Shown: positions 1 to 7,929 of the stretch, one piece after another
How positions within the stretch are numbered: the first letter of the stretch is position 1
Layout: the number at the start of each line of letters is the position of its first letter
From: Luteolibacter sp. LG18
GTDB lineage: Bacteria; Verrucomicrobiota; Verrucomicrobiia; Verrucomicrobiales; Akkermansiaceae
Direction of reading: 5' to 3'
Assembly (NCBI RefSeq): GCF_036322585.1
Contig: NZ_AP024600.1
Coordinates: forward strand, 124,001-188,000
Length of the DNA stretch: 64,000 nucleotides
Translations under genes and position numbers: made by a program
Notes under the pieces: generated by a model
The model's database searches: none
What the model saw: the letters and a program-made list of their open reading frames with translations, nothing else
Told to the model about the DNA's origin: nothing

Positions 1-171
1 AGCGACCGCACCTGCTTCGTCATTGCGCACCGCCTCACCACGGTGGAGAAAGCCGATCTCATCTGCGTGCTGGAAAAAGGCCGCATCGTCGAACAGGGCA
101 CGCACGAGGTGCTGCGCGCGCAGGGCGGACTTTATTCGCGTTTGTGCGAAGCCTCTTCCATTCTCGAATGA
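1..171 (+). CDS. ABC exporter ATP-binding domain, C-terminal fragment
   Basis: The reading frame enters from the left edge and ends in TGA at 169-171. The 56 visible residues are the tail of an exporter-type nucleotide-binding domain: the H-loop VIAHRLTTV, then the strand [13 protein letters not shown] typical of MsbA/LapB-like ABC exporters with fused membrane domains, then a short C-terminal helix. The Walker motifs lie outside the window. The substrate cannot be inferred. It is partial only because of the window edge. Confidence 0.85.
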   Translation, partial: SDRTCFVIAHRLTTVEKADLICVLEKGRIVEQGTHEVLRAQGGLYSRLCEASSILE

Positions 172-203
172 TCGCAGGCATACTCGGCCCTGTTCCTCGT
201 CCC

Positions 204-503
204 ATGGAAACCGTCGTTCATCTCCCCGAGTCCGAAGATCCCTGCACGATCCGCGAAGTGCTCGACGCACTGCGGAAGCAGAAGCTGGAGCCGCGCCACG
301 ATTCGAAGAACTGGGGCGACTGGATCCATCTCGAAGGCTGCCGTACCGTGATCAGCATCGAGTCGATGCGCGGCCTTACCCGCTCCGCCACCATCGAGCA
401 CGCGGAGGACGACAATGCCGAAACCTCGCGCGCGATCTTGAAGGCCTTCGGCAAGCTCGGCTGGTTCGGCATGGACGAGGATGGCGAGTATCCGCTCGAT
501 TGA
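204..503 (+). CDS. Small hypothetical protein (99 aa)
   Basis: I do not recognise the family. The 99-residue soluble product begins METVVHLPE and is charged throughout, with no signal peptide or membrane segment. It looks like a compact alpha/beta domain, with helix-forming stretches around residues 17-30 and 72-85. An in-frame ATG at 168, overlapping the stop of the ABC gene, would add 12 residues. I prefer 204 because the upstream extension has poor composition, but translational coupling from 168 is possible. Downstream is the convergent DUF456 gene, 13 bp away. Coding bias supports a real gene. Confidence 0.6.
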   Translation: METVVHLPESEDPCTIREVLDALRKQKLEPRHDSKNWGDWIHLEGCRTVISIESMRGLTRSATIEHAEDDNAETSRAILKAFGKLGWFGMDEDGEYPLD

Positions 504-516
504 GCGGCGGGCCGGA

Positions 517-1056
517 TCAATTCCGGATCCAGAATACATCGAGGAAGAACCACAGCAGCATCGCCAGGCCCACCACGAGTTTCACCGCCAGGCCGGTGAC
601 CGTGCCGACCACCGAGCCCACGCCGGACACCGTGGCGTGCTTGAGTTCCTTGCGGGCGAAGAGGAGTTCAAAGGCGAGCGCCCCGACCAATGGGCCGAGC
701 AGCAGGCCGAAGGGCATGAAGAACATGCCCACGATGCTGCCAATGAACGCGCCCCACGCCCCCCATTTGGTACCGCCGAACCACTTGGTGCCCGCGGCCC
801 CGCTGTAGAGTTCAAAGGCTTGGGAAGCCGCCATCAGGACCACCAGCACCACGAAGGACAACCAGTCCAGCCCGGAGCCCTCGCGCCCCAGCATCAGCCG
901 GTGGGCCACCGCGGCGATCAGAATGATGAGGTGTCCGGGCAGGATCGGCAGGATACAGCCGATCAGGCCCGCCACCAGCAGGCAGCCGGTCACGATCCAG
1001 GCCCCGACGGTCCCCACGGTGCCCCAGCCGGCCCAGCCCACGATTGATTCCCACAT
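517..1056 (-). CDS. DUF456 family membrane protein
   Basis: The 179-residue integral membrane protein has about five hydrophobic segments. It has the DUF456 pattern: an N-terminal hairpin with GCILPILPGHLIIL, then glycine-rich segments such as GAFIGSIVGMFF, PFGLLLGPLVGAL and VSGVGSVVGTVTG. An upstream in-frame start would add 35 mostly polar residues, so the start MWESIVGW at 1056 was chosen. DUF456 proteins are widespread inner-membrane proteins without an assigned biochemical role. The gene is convergent with the 204-503 gene and divergent from the DUF6797 gene, leaving about 145 bp with a run of eight T at 1131-1138. Confidence 0.8.
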   Translation of the reverse strand: MWESIVGWAGWGTVGTVGAWIVTGCLLVAGLIGCILPILPGHLIILIAAVAHRLMLGREGSGLDWLSFVVLVVLMAASQAFELYSGAAGTKWFGGTKWGAWGAFIGSIVGMFFMPFGLLLGPLVGALAFELLFARKELKHATVSGVGSVVGTVTGLAVKLVVGLAMLLWFFLDVFWIRN

Positions 1057-1202
1057 GCCGATCACTAGAAGCGAATGGCCCGCCGCGCAACCTCGCACGC
1101 CGGACCCATACTCATTTGCCAATTGCATGGTTTTTTTTGACCGAATGCTAGACCAGGCCAAGCCGTGTCGTATGCTTCGACCTCATCGTATTTACCCTAG
1201 CA

Positions 1203-3467
1203 ATGCAAAAGCCTGCTTACGTAATTGCCGCCGTGGCGGCCACCCTCGCCCCGCTTCACGCGGCTCCTGAAAAATCCAACTGGTATGAGGAAATGAAGAT
1301 CGGCCCGGCGTGGTCGAACACCTTCGATGACACCTTCCAGGGCCAGAAGCGGCTCGCCGCGGTGAAGGGCATCCTGCTGGAGCTGGGAGACGAAAAATCC
1401 CACGCCCTCTTCGACACCGAAACCCTCGGTCTGGTGAACGCCTACGAGGGATTCGTCCACTGGGGCGGCACCCCGTGGACCGGTGCCCACGCCAAGCTCG
1501 TCGCCCTCGCCGACGAAACCCCGGTCTTCAACACCGCCCGAGGCACCGCCAAGTGGGCCGACGCGTCCGGTTCCTTCGACGACAAGCGTCCGATCCCGGG
1601 CTACGGCAATTTCGAGCACGCCCGCTTCAACGGCTACTTCCGCTCCGGCAGCACGATCGTCCTCGATTACACCGTGCTCGGCAGCCGGGTGCTGGAAACC
1701 GTTTCCGCCAAGGACGGCACCGTCACCCGTGCCTTCGAGGTCGCCGCCCGCAAAAACGATCTCACCACCATCATCTCCGATGAGGCCAAGCCCTTCACCG
1801 TGGCCGCGGATGGCCTGTCCGCGAAGTCCGGAGACGGTCTCACCGTGGCGGTGAAAGGCGGCAAGCTCGCCGCCGATGCCAAGAATCCGGGCCGCCTGCT
1901 GCTCCGTCTCGCCAAGGGCGACAAGCTCGCCGCCCAGGTCGCCTACGCCCGTGGCAGCGACCCGAAACCCGCCGCCGCCCCCGATTTCGCCGCGCTGATC
2001 AAAGGTGGCGCGCCGCTCTGGAAGGAGAAGATCGAAACCGTCGGCACCGTCTCCACCGACACCAAGGAGCCCTACGCCACCGACGTGGTCACCCTCCCGC
2101 TCGACAATCCGTGGAAGGCGAACCTGCGCTTCGGCGGCTTCGATTTCCTCGATGACGACACCGCCGTCCTCTCCGCTTGGAACGGTGACGTGTGGACCGT
2201 GAAGGGCCTGAAGGGCGATTGGAAGAAGCTCACCTGGCAGCGCATCGCCTCCGGCCTCTTCGAACCGCTCGGCGTGAAGATCGTCAACGGCGTCATCCAC
2301 GTGAACGGCCGCGACCAGATCACCCAGCTCATCGACCTCAACGGCGACGGCGAGATCGATCAGTTCAAGACCTTCAACCGCGATGTCTACGTCACGGAGA
2401 ACTTCCACGAGTTCGCCTTCGACCTCCAGACCGACAAGCAGGGCAACTTCTACTTCTCCAAGGCCGGCCCGGTGAAGAGCGGTGGCCGTGGCTTCGACAA
2501 GACCCTGCCGAACAACGGCACGATCATGAAGGTCAGCCCGGACGGCAAGAAGCTCGAAGTGATCGCCACCGGCCTGCGCGCCCCCGGCGGTGTGGGCGTG
2601 GGCCCGAACGGCGAGATCAGCGCGGGAGAGAACGAGGGGTCGTGGGAACCGGCCTGCAAGATCAGCTTCGCCAAGGCCTCCGATCTCCCGGTGTTCTTCG
2701 GCTGCGAGCCGACCCGCCAGGAGCTCGGCAAGGGCAAGCCCTACACCGAGCCGCTCTGCTTCCTGCCGATGGACACCGACAACTCCGGTGCCTCCCAGGT
2801 GTGGGTGCCGCAGGGCGCGAAGTTCGGCGTGAACCCGGGCGAAATGCTCCACCTTTCCTACGGCCAGTCGTCGATCTACCGCGTGCTGCCACAGCAGGTC
2901 GGCAGCCGCCTCCAAGCCGGCGTTTCGAAGCTGCCGATCAAGCTCCAGTCGTCCGCGATGCGGGCCCGCTTCGCCACCGATGGCTCGCTCTACGTGCTCG
3001 GCTTCCGCGGCTGGCAGACGAATGCCGCCAACGAAAGCGGCTTCCAGCGCGTGCGCTACACCGGCAAGCCCGTCCCCGCTCCGGACAAGTATGAGGTCAC
3101 CAAGACCGGCGTGAAGCTGCATTTCGCCCAGGAGATCGATCCGGAACTGGCCAAGGATGTCGCCAGCTACTCGGCCCAGCGTTGGAACTACGTGCGCTCC
3201 AGCCAGTATGGCTCCGGTGAGTTCTCCGTGGACCGCCCGGACAAGGCCGCCGAGGAAGCCGCCGTCAACAAGGAGTCCAAGAACGTGAAGCAGCGTGACA
3301 CCGTGAAGGTGACCGCCGCGAAGCTGCTCTCCGACAACAAGACGGTGGAGCTCGAACTCGAAGGCATGAAGCCCTCCATGCAGCTCAAGGTCACCTACGA
3401 CCTCGAGGACAAGGACGGCAACCCGATCAAGAGCAACGTGACCAGCACGGTCTACCAAGTGCCCTGA
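1203..3467 (+). CDS. Exported DUF6797 protein, likely cytochrome partner
   Basis: The 754-residue protein has an N-terminal signal peptide (MQKPAYVIAAVAATLAPLHA, cleavage near residue 21). The first third matches DUF6797 as I know it from planctomycetes and verrucomicrobia (GHW-rich sequence such as YEGFVHWGGTPWTGAH). Residues about 290-620 look like a beta-propeller of the PVC membrane-bound dehydrogenase type, with LDDDTAVLSAWNGDVW, LINGDGEIDQF-like calcium-loop sequence and RAPGGVGVGPNGE. No CXXCH motif is present. The next gene on the same strand is a pentahaem cytochrome, so the pair probably passes electrons from a periplasmic dehydrogenase-like reaction. The substrate is unknown, and a polysaccharide-derived sugar or alcohol is only a guess. 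Confidence 0.75.
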   Translation: MQKPAYVIAAVAATLAPLHAAPEKSNWYEEMKIGPAWSNTFDDTFQGQKRLAAVKGILLELGDEKSHALFDTETLGLVNAYEGFVHWGGTPWTGAHAKLVALADETPVFNTARGTAKWADASGSFDDKRPIPGYGNFEHARFNGYFRSGSTIVLDYTVLGSRVLETVSAKDGTVTRAFEVAARKNDLTTIISDEAKPFTVAADGLSAKSGDGLTVAVKGGKLAADAKNPGRLLLRLAKGDKLAAQVAYARGSDPKPAAAPDFAALIKGGAPLWKEKIETVGTVSTDTKEPYATDVVTLPLDNPWKANLRFGGFDFLDDDTAVLSAWNGDVWTVKGLKGDWKKLTWQRIASGLFEPLGVKIVNGVIHVNGRDQITQLIDLNGDGEIDQFKTFNRDVYVTENFHEFAFDLQTDKQGNFYFSKAGPVKSGGRGFDKTLPNNGTIMKVSPDGKKLEVIATGLRAPGGVGVGPNGEISAGENEGSWEPACKISFAKASDLPVFFGCEPTRQELGKGKPYTEPLCFLPMDTDNSGASQVWVPQGAKFGVNPGEMLHLSYGQSSIYRVLPQQVGSRLQAGVSKLPIKLQSSAMRARFATDGSLYVLGFRGWQTNAANESGFQRVRYTGKPVPAPDKYEVTKTGVKLHFAQEIDPELAKDVASYSAQRWNYVRSSQYGSGEFSVDRPDKAAEEAAVNKESKNVKQRDTVKVTAAKLLSDNKTVELELEGMKPSMQLKVTYDLEDKDGNPIKSNVTSTVYQVP

Positions 3468-3498
3468 TCGCCGCGGCATCCCCAGGGAAACAGTCGAC

Positions 3499-3532
3499 GG
3501 GAGGAGCGGAATCCAGTGATTCCGGTCCTCCC
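3499..3532 (+). terminator. Hairpin between DUF6797 and cytochrome genes
   Basis: The arms GGGAGGA-g-CGGAATC and GATTCCG-g-TCCTCCC pair over 14 bp around a CAGT loop, with one G-G mismatch. It begins 31 bp after the DUF6797 stop. The 3' flank, gatcttccattttc, is only weakly T-rich, so this could be a leaky terminator or an mRNA-stabilising processing hairpin that sets the ratio of DUF6797 to cytochrome. Confidence 0.5.
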
Positions 3533-3624
3533 GATCTTCCATTTTCACGGGGGATGCCTTAGATTGTTCGTTCATTGCCACTCCCGGATCGTCCTCCGGG
3601 AGGAAATCCCCACTTCATGTTCCC

Positions 3625-5628
3625 ATGATCCGCCCCGCGATCATCTCCGCCCTCGCGCTCGCCACGGCGAATGCCGAGCTCTCCGCCACCTTCAAGGCGG
3701 GTGAAGCCACCGATTCCCGTCTCGACCGCCTCCCGGCCCTCCTCGTGAAAGCCGGAGAACCCGCCACCCCCTTCCTCGCTCCCGGCCCCTTCGAGGTCAC
3801 CTGGACCGGCAAGCTGGTCCTCGCCGAGCGCCAGCGCCTCGCCTTCTCCTTCGAAGGCACCGGCTCCGCCACCCTCACTGTCGATGGCAAGCCGCTGCTG
3901 GAGGAATCCGGCACGCTCGGCGCGAAGGCGTCGGACAGCACCCGCCTCAATCCCGGCGAGCACGACATTGCCATCACCTTCAAGAGCCAGCCCGATGGCT
4001 CCGGCCGCTTCCGACTGTTCTGGGAGGAACGCGCGTTTCCGAAGCAATCCGTGCCACCGCTCGCCTTCAAGACCGAGGCCAGCGACGCTGCCAAGCTCGG
4101 CGAACTCCAGCGCCAGGGCCGCCTCCTCTTCGCCAGCAACCACTGCGCGAAATGCCACGTGCCCGCCAGCGGACTCGGGGCCAATCCGATGCCGGAAACC
4201 AGCGAGTTCGCGCCGCTGCTCGCGGGCGAAGGCGAACGCGTGACCGAGGAATGGCTCACCCGCTGGATCGCCGATCCGCACAAGCTCCGCCCGTCCACCC
4301 GCATGCCCGCGCTGGTCGATGCCGGGAGCGACGCCGGACGCCAGCAGGCGGCCGACATCGCCGCCTTCATCGCCAGCCAGAAGCTCGGCGGTGCCCCCGG
4401 CAAGGCACCGGACGCCGCGCTTGCCCAGAAGGGCGGCGAGACCTTCCACACGCTCGGTTGCGTGGCCTGCCACACGCTTCCCTCGCAGACCGAGCCGGAC
4501 AAGGACCACAAGCGCATCCCGCTGAACAACGTCGCCTCGAAGTACCAGCCCGGCGCGCTCACCGCCTTCCTCAAGAAGCCGGACGCGTTCCACTCCACGA
4601 CCGGCATGCCGGACTTCCGCCTCAGCGATGACGAGGCCGGTTCGCTCGCCGCCTTCCTCACCACCGCCTCCACCGGCAAGGAAACCAAGCTGGCAGCAGC
4701 CGCGCCGAAGGGCGATCTCGCCCGCGGCGAGGCCTTGGTGAAATCGCTGAACTGCGGTTCCTGCCATCCCGGCCTGCCGATGGCGGAGAAGACCGTCGCT
4801 CCCGCAATGGACGCGATCTTTGCCAAGGATTGGTCCGCCGCCGGTTGCGTCGCCCCCGCCGCCAAGCGCGGCAAGGCCCCGGTGCTCAACCTCGATGACA
4901 ACGAGCGCGCCGCCCTCGCCGCGTTCGCGAAAACCGGCAGCACCCCACTGACCCGCGACACGCCCGCCGAATACGTGCGACGCGAGATCACCGCCCAGCG
5001 CTGCACCGCCTGCCACGCGATCGATGACCAGCACGCCCTGCTCGATGACATCCACAACGAGAGCCGCTCGCTGGTGGCCGACGTGAAGCACCTCGACGAA
5101 CGCGTCGCCCAGGACCGCCCGCGCTTCACCTTCCTCGGTGAAATGCTGCACGCCTCCTACACCGAGTCGATGCTCCAGGGCACCGCCGAGCCGCGCCCCC
5201 GCCCGTGGCTGCTGATGCGCATGCCCGCCTTCCACTCGAAGGCCAAGTCGCTCGCCGAGGGTTTCGCCCGCCTCCACGGCATCGAACCCGGCAAGCCGGG
5301 TGACGTGAAGGTGGATCCCGCCCATGCCGAAATCGGCAAGGCACTGGCGAGCGCCGAAGGCTTCGGCTGCGTCACCTGCCATGCCATCGGCGAGGCCAAG
5401 CCCACCGCCGCCTTCGAAGTGGAGGGCGTGAACCTCCGGCTGGCGAAGGAGCGCCTGCGCGATGAGTACTTCTTCCGCTGGATGGACAACCCGCCTTCGG
5501 TCACCTCGAACACCAAGATGCCGCGCTACGCCGACGGCAACCAATCGCAACGCACCGACGTCCTCGAAGGCGACGCCCGCAAGCAATACGAAGCCATCTG
5601 GGAATACCTCCACCAAACCAAGGAGTAG
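3625..5628 (+). CDS. Pentahaem c-type cytochrome with PA14-like N-terminus
   Basis: The 667-residue exported protein begins with a short signal peptide ending near ATANA. Residues about 20-145 form a PA14-like beta domain (PGPFEVTWTGKLVLAE, LNPGEHDIAITFK, FRLFWEE), often a carbohydrate-binding module. Five haem-attachment motifs follow: CAKCH at residue 174, CVACH at 279, CGSCH at 377, CTACH at 460 and CVTCH at 582. Several are followed by MP motifs that could supply the distal methionine (TRMPAL, TGMPDF, TKMPRY). It probably acts in the periplasm as an electron acceptor tied to a surface or glycan-linked dehydrogenase. The DUF6797 gene lies immediately upstream and a strong terminator follows. 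Confidence 0.88.
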   Translation: MIRPAIISALALATANAELSATFKAGEATDSRLDRLPALLVKAGEPATPFLAPGPFEVTWTGKLVLAERQRLAFSFEGTGSATLTVDGKPLLEESGTLGAKASDSTRLNPGEHDIAITFKSQPDGSGRFRLFWEERAFPKQSVPPLAFKTEASDAAKLGELQRQGRLLFASNHCAKCHVPASGLGANPMPETSEFAPLLAGEGERVTEEWLTRWIADPHKLRPSTRMPALVDAGSDAGRQQAADIAAFIASQKLGGAPGKAPDAALAQKGGETFHTLGCVACHTLPSQTEPDKDHKRIPLNNVASKYQPGALTAFLKKPDAFHSTTGMPDFRLSDDEAGSLAAFLTTASTGKETKLAAAAPKGDLARGEALVKSLNCGSCHPGLPMAEKTVAPAMDAIFAKDWSAAGCVAPAAKRGKAPVLNLDDNERAALAAFAKTGSTPLTRDTPAEYVRREITAQRCTACHAIDDQHALLDDIHNESRSLVADVKHLDERVAQDRPRFTFLGEMLHASYTESMLQGTAEPRPRPWLLMRMPAFHSKAKSLAEGFARLHGIEPGKPGDVKVDPAHAEIGKALASAEGFGCVTCHAIGEAKPTAAFEVEGVNLRLAKERLRDEYFFRWMDNPPSVTSNTKMPRYADGNQSQRTDVLEGDARKQYEAIWEYLHQTKE

Positions 5629-5665
5629 GGACATTCCTGTCCCGTTCTGTCTCTTCATCAAAAAA

Positions 5666-5692
5666 GGCCGCGGGTGGATGCCCGCGGCCTTT
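5666..5692. terminator. Bidirectional intrinsic terminator
   Basis: A perfect 9-bp stem, GGCCGCGGG/CCCGCGGCC, closes a TGGATG loop. It is followed on the plus strand by TTT and on the minus strand by six T (the A-run at 5660-5665). It lies between the convergent cytochrome and lipoprotein genes and can serve both. Confidence 0.9.
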
Positions 5693-5719
5693 CTCGTCAT
5701 TGAGGTCACCCGGAAAATT

Positions 5720-6583
5720 TCACGGAGCCGCCGCGAACGGATTCGCCTTCCCGCGCTTGTCGATCTCCTTCGGCATCCACGTCCAAGGGTCCTGGCCCTT
5801 GGGTGTGTAAACCGCCAGGCCGATCACGCCGACGTTGCGGGTATCGCCGCGCGACAGGTTCGCATACGAGTTGTTCACCGTGGAAAACTGGAAGGCAGCC
5901 ACCGAGGAGTACCCGGTGCGGTAGCCCTCCACCTCCAGCGTCTCGCCCGCGGGCACCACGTAGCCGCGCTTCGTCACGCTCGCCGGCTTACCGTCGATCA
6001 CGTCCAGACCATCGACGCTGAGCACCACCTGCAGGTCGCACTTGCAGCGGTTCTTCAGCACGATCGAATAGGTGCCACCGTGGGAGCCTTCCACGAAGCG
6101 GCGGTAGCCGGAACCGGAGGTGTAGGAACGATAGCTGGTCAAGAACCCGAAGTTCCCCTTGATCCCCCACTCCAACATGTCGCCCGCGACCGTCTGGAAG
6201 CCCTCGGTCTTCTCATAGTTGCCCACCCCCATCGCCCTCAAGCCCTCCTTGTCGTTGTAGAAGATCGCGTCGATCCCCGCGGGCCGTGAACTCGCGCGAT
6301 CGAACCCTGTCGGCGGCATCGGCGACTTGATGCTGCGGCCGAAGGTTGTCGCCAACCCGGGGCGCTCCTTCTTCGGCGCGGCGAACGCGTCGGCCGCGCT
6401 CGTCCCACCTCCGCCGGAAGGAGAAGGCACGTAGCCCTGCATGCCTCCCGAACTCTCCGCCCGCGAGTTCGACCCATAGGGCGAATGGAACGCGCCGCCG
6501 GAAGCCGCACCACTCGGCCCCGAGCACGAATTCAGCATCCACACCAACATGCCCGTCACTGCAATCAGCCATCGCGTTTTCAT
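5720..6583 (-). CDS. Predicted lipoprotein A, BlaI-locus target
   Basis: The 287-residue protein starts MKTRW, matching its neighbour. A hydrophobic segment leads to the lipobox LNSC, giving a mature lipidated cysteine near residue 20. A low-complexity Gly/Ser/Ala linker follows (to about residue 75), then a globular domain. That domain shares the pattern IDAIFYNDKEGLRAMGV, DMLEWGIKGN, RFVEGSHGGTYSIVLKNRCKCDLQVVLSVDGLDV and GDTRNVGVIGLAVY with the 6664-7443 protein, so the two are paralogues. I do not recognise the family. A GTG at 6610 would add nine residues, but these would overlap the operator dyad. The CXC in NRCKCDL is conserved in both copies. Confidence 0.75.
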   Translation of the reverse strand: MKTRWLIAVTGMLVWMLNSCSGPSGAASGGAFHSPYGSNSRAESSGGMQGYVPSPSGGGGTSAADAFAAPKKERPGLATTFGRSIKSPMPPTGFDRASSRPAGIDAIFYNDKEGLRAMGVGNYEKTEGFQTVAGDMLEWGIKGNFGFLTSYRSYTSGSGYRRFVEGSHGGTYSIVLKNRCKCDLQVVLSVDGLDVIDGKPASVTKRGYVVPAGETLEVEGYRTGYSSVAAFQFSTVNNSYANLSRGDTRNVGVIGLAVYTPKGQDPWTWMPKEIDKRGKANPFAAAP

Positions 6584-6584
6584 G

Positions 6585-6602
6585 ATGCTGCAAAAACAGC
6601 AT
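6585..6602. promoter_or_regulatory. Dyad operator, site A
   Basis: ATGCTG-CAAAAA-CAGCAT is a perfect 6+6 bp dyad with a 6-bp spacer. It lies 1 bp upstream of the ATG at 6583, where a bound protein would block initiation or the ribosome site. The same dyad recurs at 6625-6650 and 7486-7503. Assignment to the adjacent BlaI-type regulator is inference from location and symmetry. Confidence 0.7.
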
Positions 6603-6624
6603 TTAATCACCCGGACGTCAATCT

Positions 6625-6650
6625 TTTAATGCTGTATTTCCAGCATTAAA
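6625..6650. promoter_or_regulatory. Dyad operator, site B (best copy)
   Basis: TTTAATGCTG-TATTTC-CAGCATTAAA is a perfect inverted repeat with 10-bp arms and a 6-bp spacer. Read on the minus strand it is followed after 3 bp by TTGACG (6616-6621), a candidate -35 element for lipoprotein A. The same order of dyad then TTGACG occurs before lipoprotein B at 7475-7503, which supports a shared operator-promoter layout. Confidence 0.75.
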
Positions 6651-6663
6651 TTTCCAGGGGCTT

Positions 6664-7443
6664 TCAAAACACCGTCGTGTTCTGCGGCCCTTCGTCCTTC
6701 ACCCACTTCCACGGATCCACGCCCTGCGGCTTGAACACCGCGATCCCGATCACCCCGACATTCCGCGTGTCACCGGTGGTATAGCGGGCCTTCGAGTTCG
6801 CCACGGAGGTGAACTGGAACGCCTTCGAATAGTAATCCATCACGTGGTAGCCCTTCACCTCCCGGTAAGAGCCAGCCTCGACGACGAACCCATCCTGGTT
6901 GGCACTCGCCATCCTCCCGTCCTTCACGTTCACGCCATCGATGCTCAGCACCACCAGCAGCCTGCAATTGCAGCGGTTGTAGAGAACCACCGAATACTCT
7001 TCGCCAGCCTTTCCCTCGACGAAGTGCCGGCCCTTGCCGCCATTGCTACCAGGTCTGTAGTAGGCGGTCAGAAAGTTCGAGGCATTGTCCTTGAGCCCCC
7101 ATTCCAACACGCCGCCCGCCACCGGGAAAAACCCGTTGATCGGCGTTTCCTGCACGCCCATGGCGGTCAATCCCGCCCGGTCGTTGTAGTAGATCGAATC
7201 CACCCCATACGGCCCGCCATGGCCCGACATCCCCCCTCTTTCCGGAACGTCGGTGACAATCGAGCCCGCCGTGGTGGCCAGCCCCTGGCGCTCCAGCCCC
7301 TGGCTGGATGCCGCGGCCGCCGTACGGCGGGCAGCGACCACATTGGGCGCGGTGTTGGCAGGTCCCTCGTAATCCGGAGCACCGCACGAGCTCAACACCC
7401 ACGCCATCAGCCCCGCCCCCAGCCATTTCCATCGCGTTTTCAT
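6664..7443 (-). CDS. Predicted lipoprotein B, paralogue of lipoprotein A
   Basis: The 259-residue protein starts MKTRWKW and has a hydrophobic signal and lipobox LSSC, with the cysteine near residue 20. The mature domain repeats the landmarks of lipoprotein A: DSIYYNDRAGLTAMGV, GVLEWGLKDN, RHFVEGKAGEEYSVVLYNRCNCRLLVVLSIDGVNV, GDTRNVGVIGIAVF and DPWKW. The short Gly/Ser linker of A is replaced by an Ala/Arg-rich stretch. It is probably anchored to a membrane facing the periplasm. The paralogue lies directly downstream on the same strand, and its own promoter region faces the blaI gene across about 100 bp holding two operator dyads. The function is unknown; induction by envelope stress is an inference from the regulators. 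Confidence 0.75.
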   Translation of the reverse strand: MKTRWKWLGAGLMAWVLSSCGAPDYEGPANTAPNVVAARRTAAAASSQGLERQGLATTAGSIVTDVPERGGMSGHGGPYGVDSIYYNDRAGLTAMGVQETPINGFFPVAGGVLEWGLKDNASNFLTAYYRPGSNGGKGRHFVEGKAGEEYSVVLYNRCNCRLLVVLSIDGVNVKDGRMASANQDGFVVEAGSYREVKGYHVMDYYSKAFQFTSVANSKARYTTGDTRNVGVIGIAVFKPQGVDPWKWVKDEGPQNTTVF

Positions 7444-7485
7444 CGGTCCCATCGCAAGCCGTCTTTCCCCGCCGCGTCAACACCA

Positions 7486-7526
7486 ATGCTATCTTTCCAG
7501 CATTTTAATTGCAGAAATTCCAGCAC
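7486..7526. promoter_or_regulatory. Dyad operators C and D in divergent promoter region
   Basis: Site C (7486-7503) reads ATGCTa-TCTTTC-cAGCAT, a one-step degenerate copy of sites A and B. Site D (7509-7526) reads tTGCaG-AAATTC-CAGCAc, with the same 6-bp spacer and one good half. They sit between lipoprotein B (ATG at 7443) and blaI (ATG at 7543), placed to control both divergent genes and so to autoregulate blaI. Confidence 0.65.
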
Positions 7527-7542
7527 GTGCCACACTCCACGC

Positions 7543-7920
7543 ATGAAGCCTCTGGAAAACCAGCTCTCGCGCCGCGAGCGGCAGGTCATGGACATCCTCT
7601 TCCGCCTCGGCAAGGCCACCGCCCAGGAGGTGATGGACGAGATGAGCGACCCGCCCAGCTACTCCGCCGTGCGCGCCCTGATGGTGACGCTGGAGACGAA
7701 GGGACACGTGAAACACGGCAAGGAATCCCGCCGTTACGTCTACTCGCCCGCCGTCCCGGAGAGGAAAGCCAAGCGCTCCGCCCTGAAGCAGCTCCTGGCG
7801 ACCTTTTTCGAGGGACGTCCGGAGAATCTCGTGGCATCCTTGCTGGATCCGGACGACCAGCAGCTCAGCGGCGAGGAGATCGAACGCATCCGCAGCCTGA
7901 TCGACCCAAAGGAGAAATAG
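7543..7920 (+). CDS. BlaI/MecI/CopY-type transcriptional repressor
   Basis: The 125-residue protein is the usual length for the BlaI family. Residues about 8-72 form the winged helix: LSRRERQVMDILFRLGKATAQEVMDE, then a recognition region SYSAVRALMVTLETKGHVKH and a wing RRYVYSP. Residues 75-120 form the dimerisation helices (ALKQLLATFFEGRPENLVASLL). BlaI-type repressors bind dyads as dimers and are inactivated when a partner M56 protease is triggered. The M56 gene starts 9 bp downstream. Two candidate dyads lie just upstream and two more before the lipoprotein genes. No beta-lactamase or copper ATPase gene is nearby, so the inducer differs from the classical cases. Confidence 0.9.
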   Translation: MKPLENQLSRRERQVMDILFRLGKATAQEVMDEMSDPPSYSAVRALMVTLETKGHVKHGKESRRYVYSPAVPERKAKRSALKQLLATFFEGRPENLVASLLDPDDQQLSGEEIERIRSLIDPKEK

Positions 7921-7929
7921 CCCGCCGCC

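Noticed and set aside
1197..3581. Very long antisense frame opposite the DUF6797 gene (about 790 codons), and similar ones opposite the cytochrome (3559-5709) and the BatA-like gene (32638-34509)
   Set aside because: In GC-rich DNA with strong third-position G/C bias the antisense frame is often open. These products are low-complexity Gly/Arg/Glu/His-rich, lack domain motifs, and the sense frames have clear protein features.
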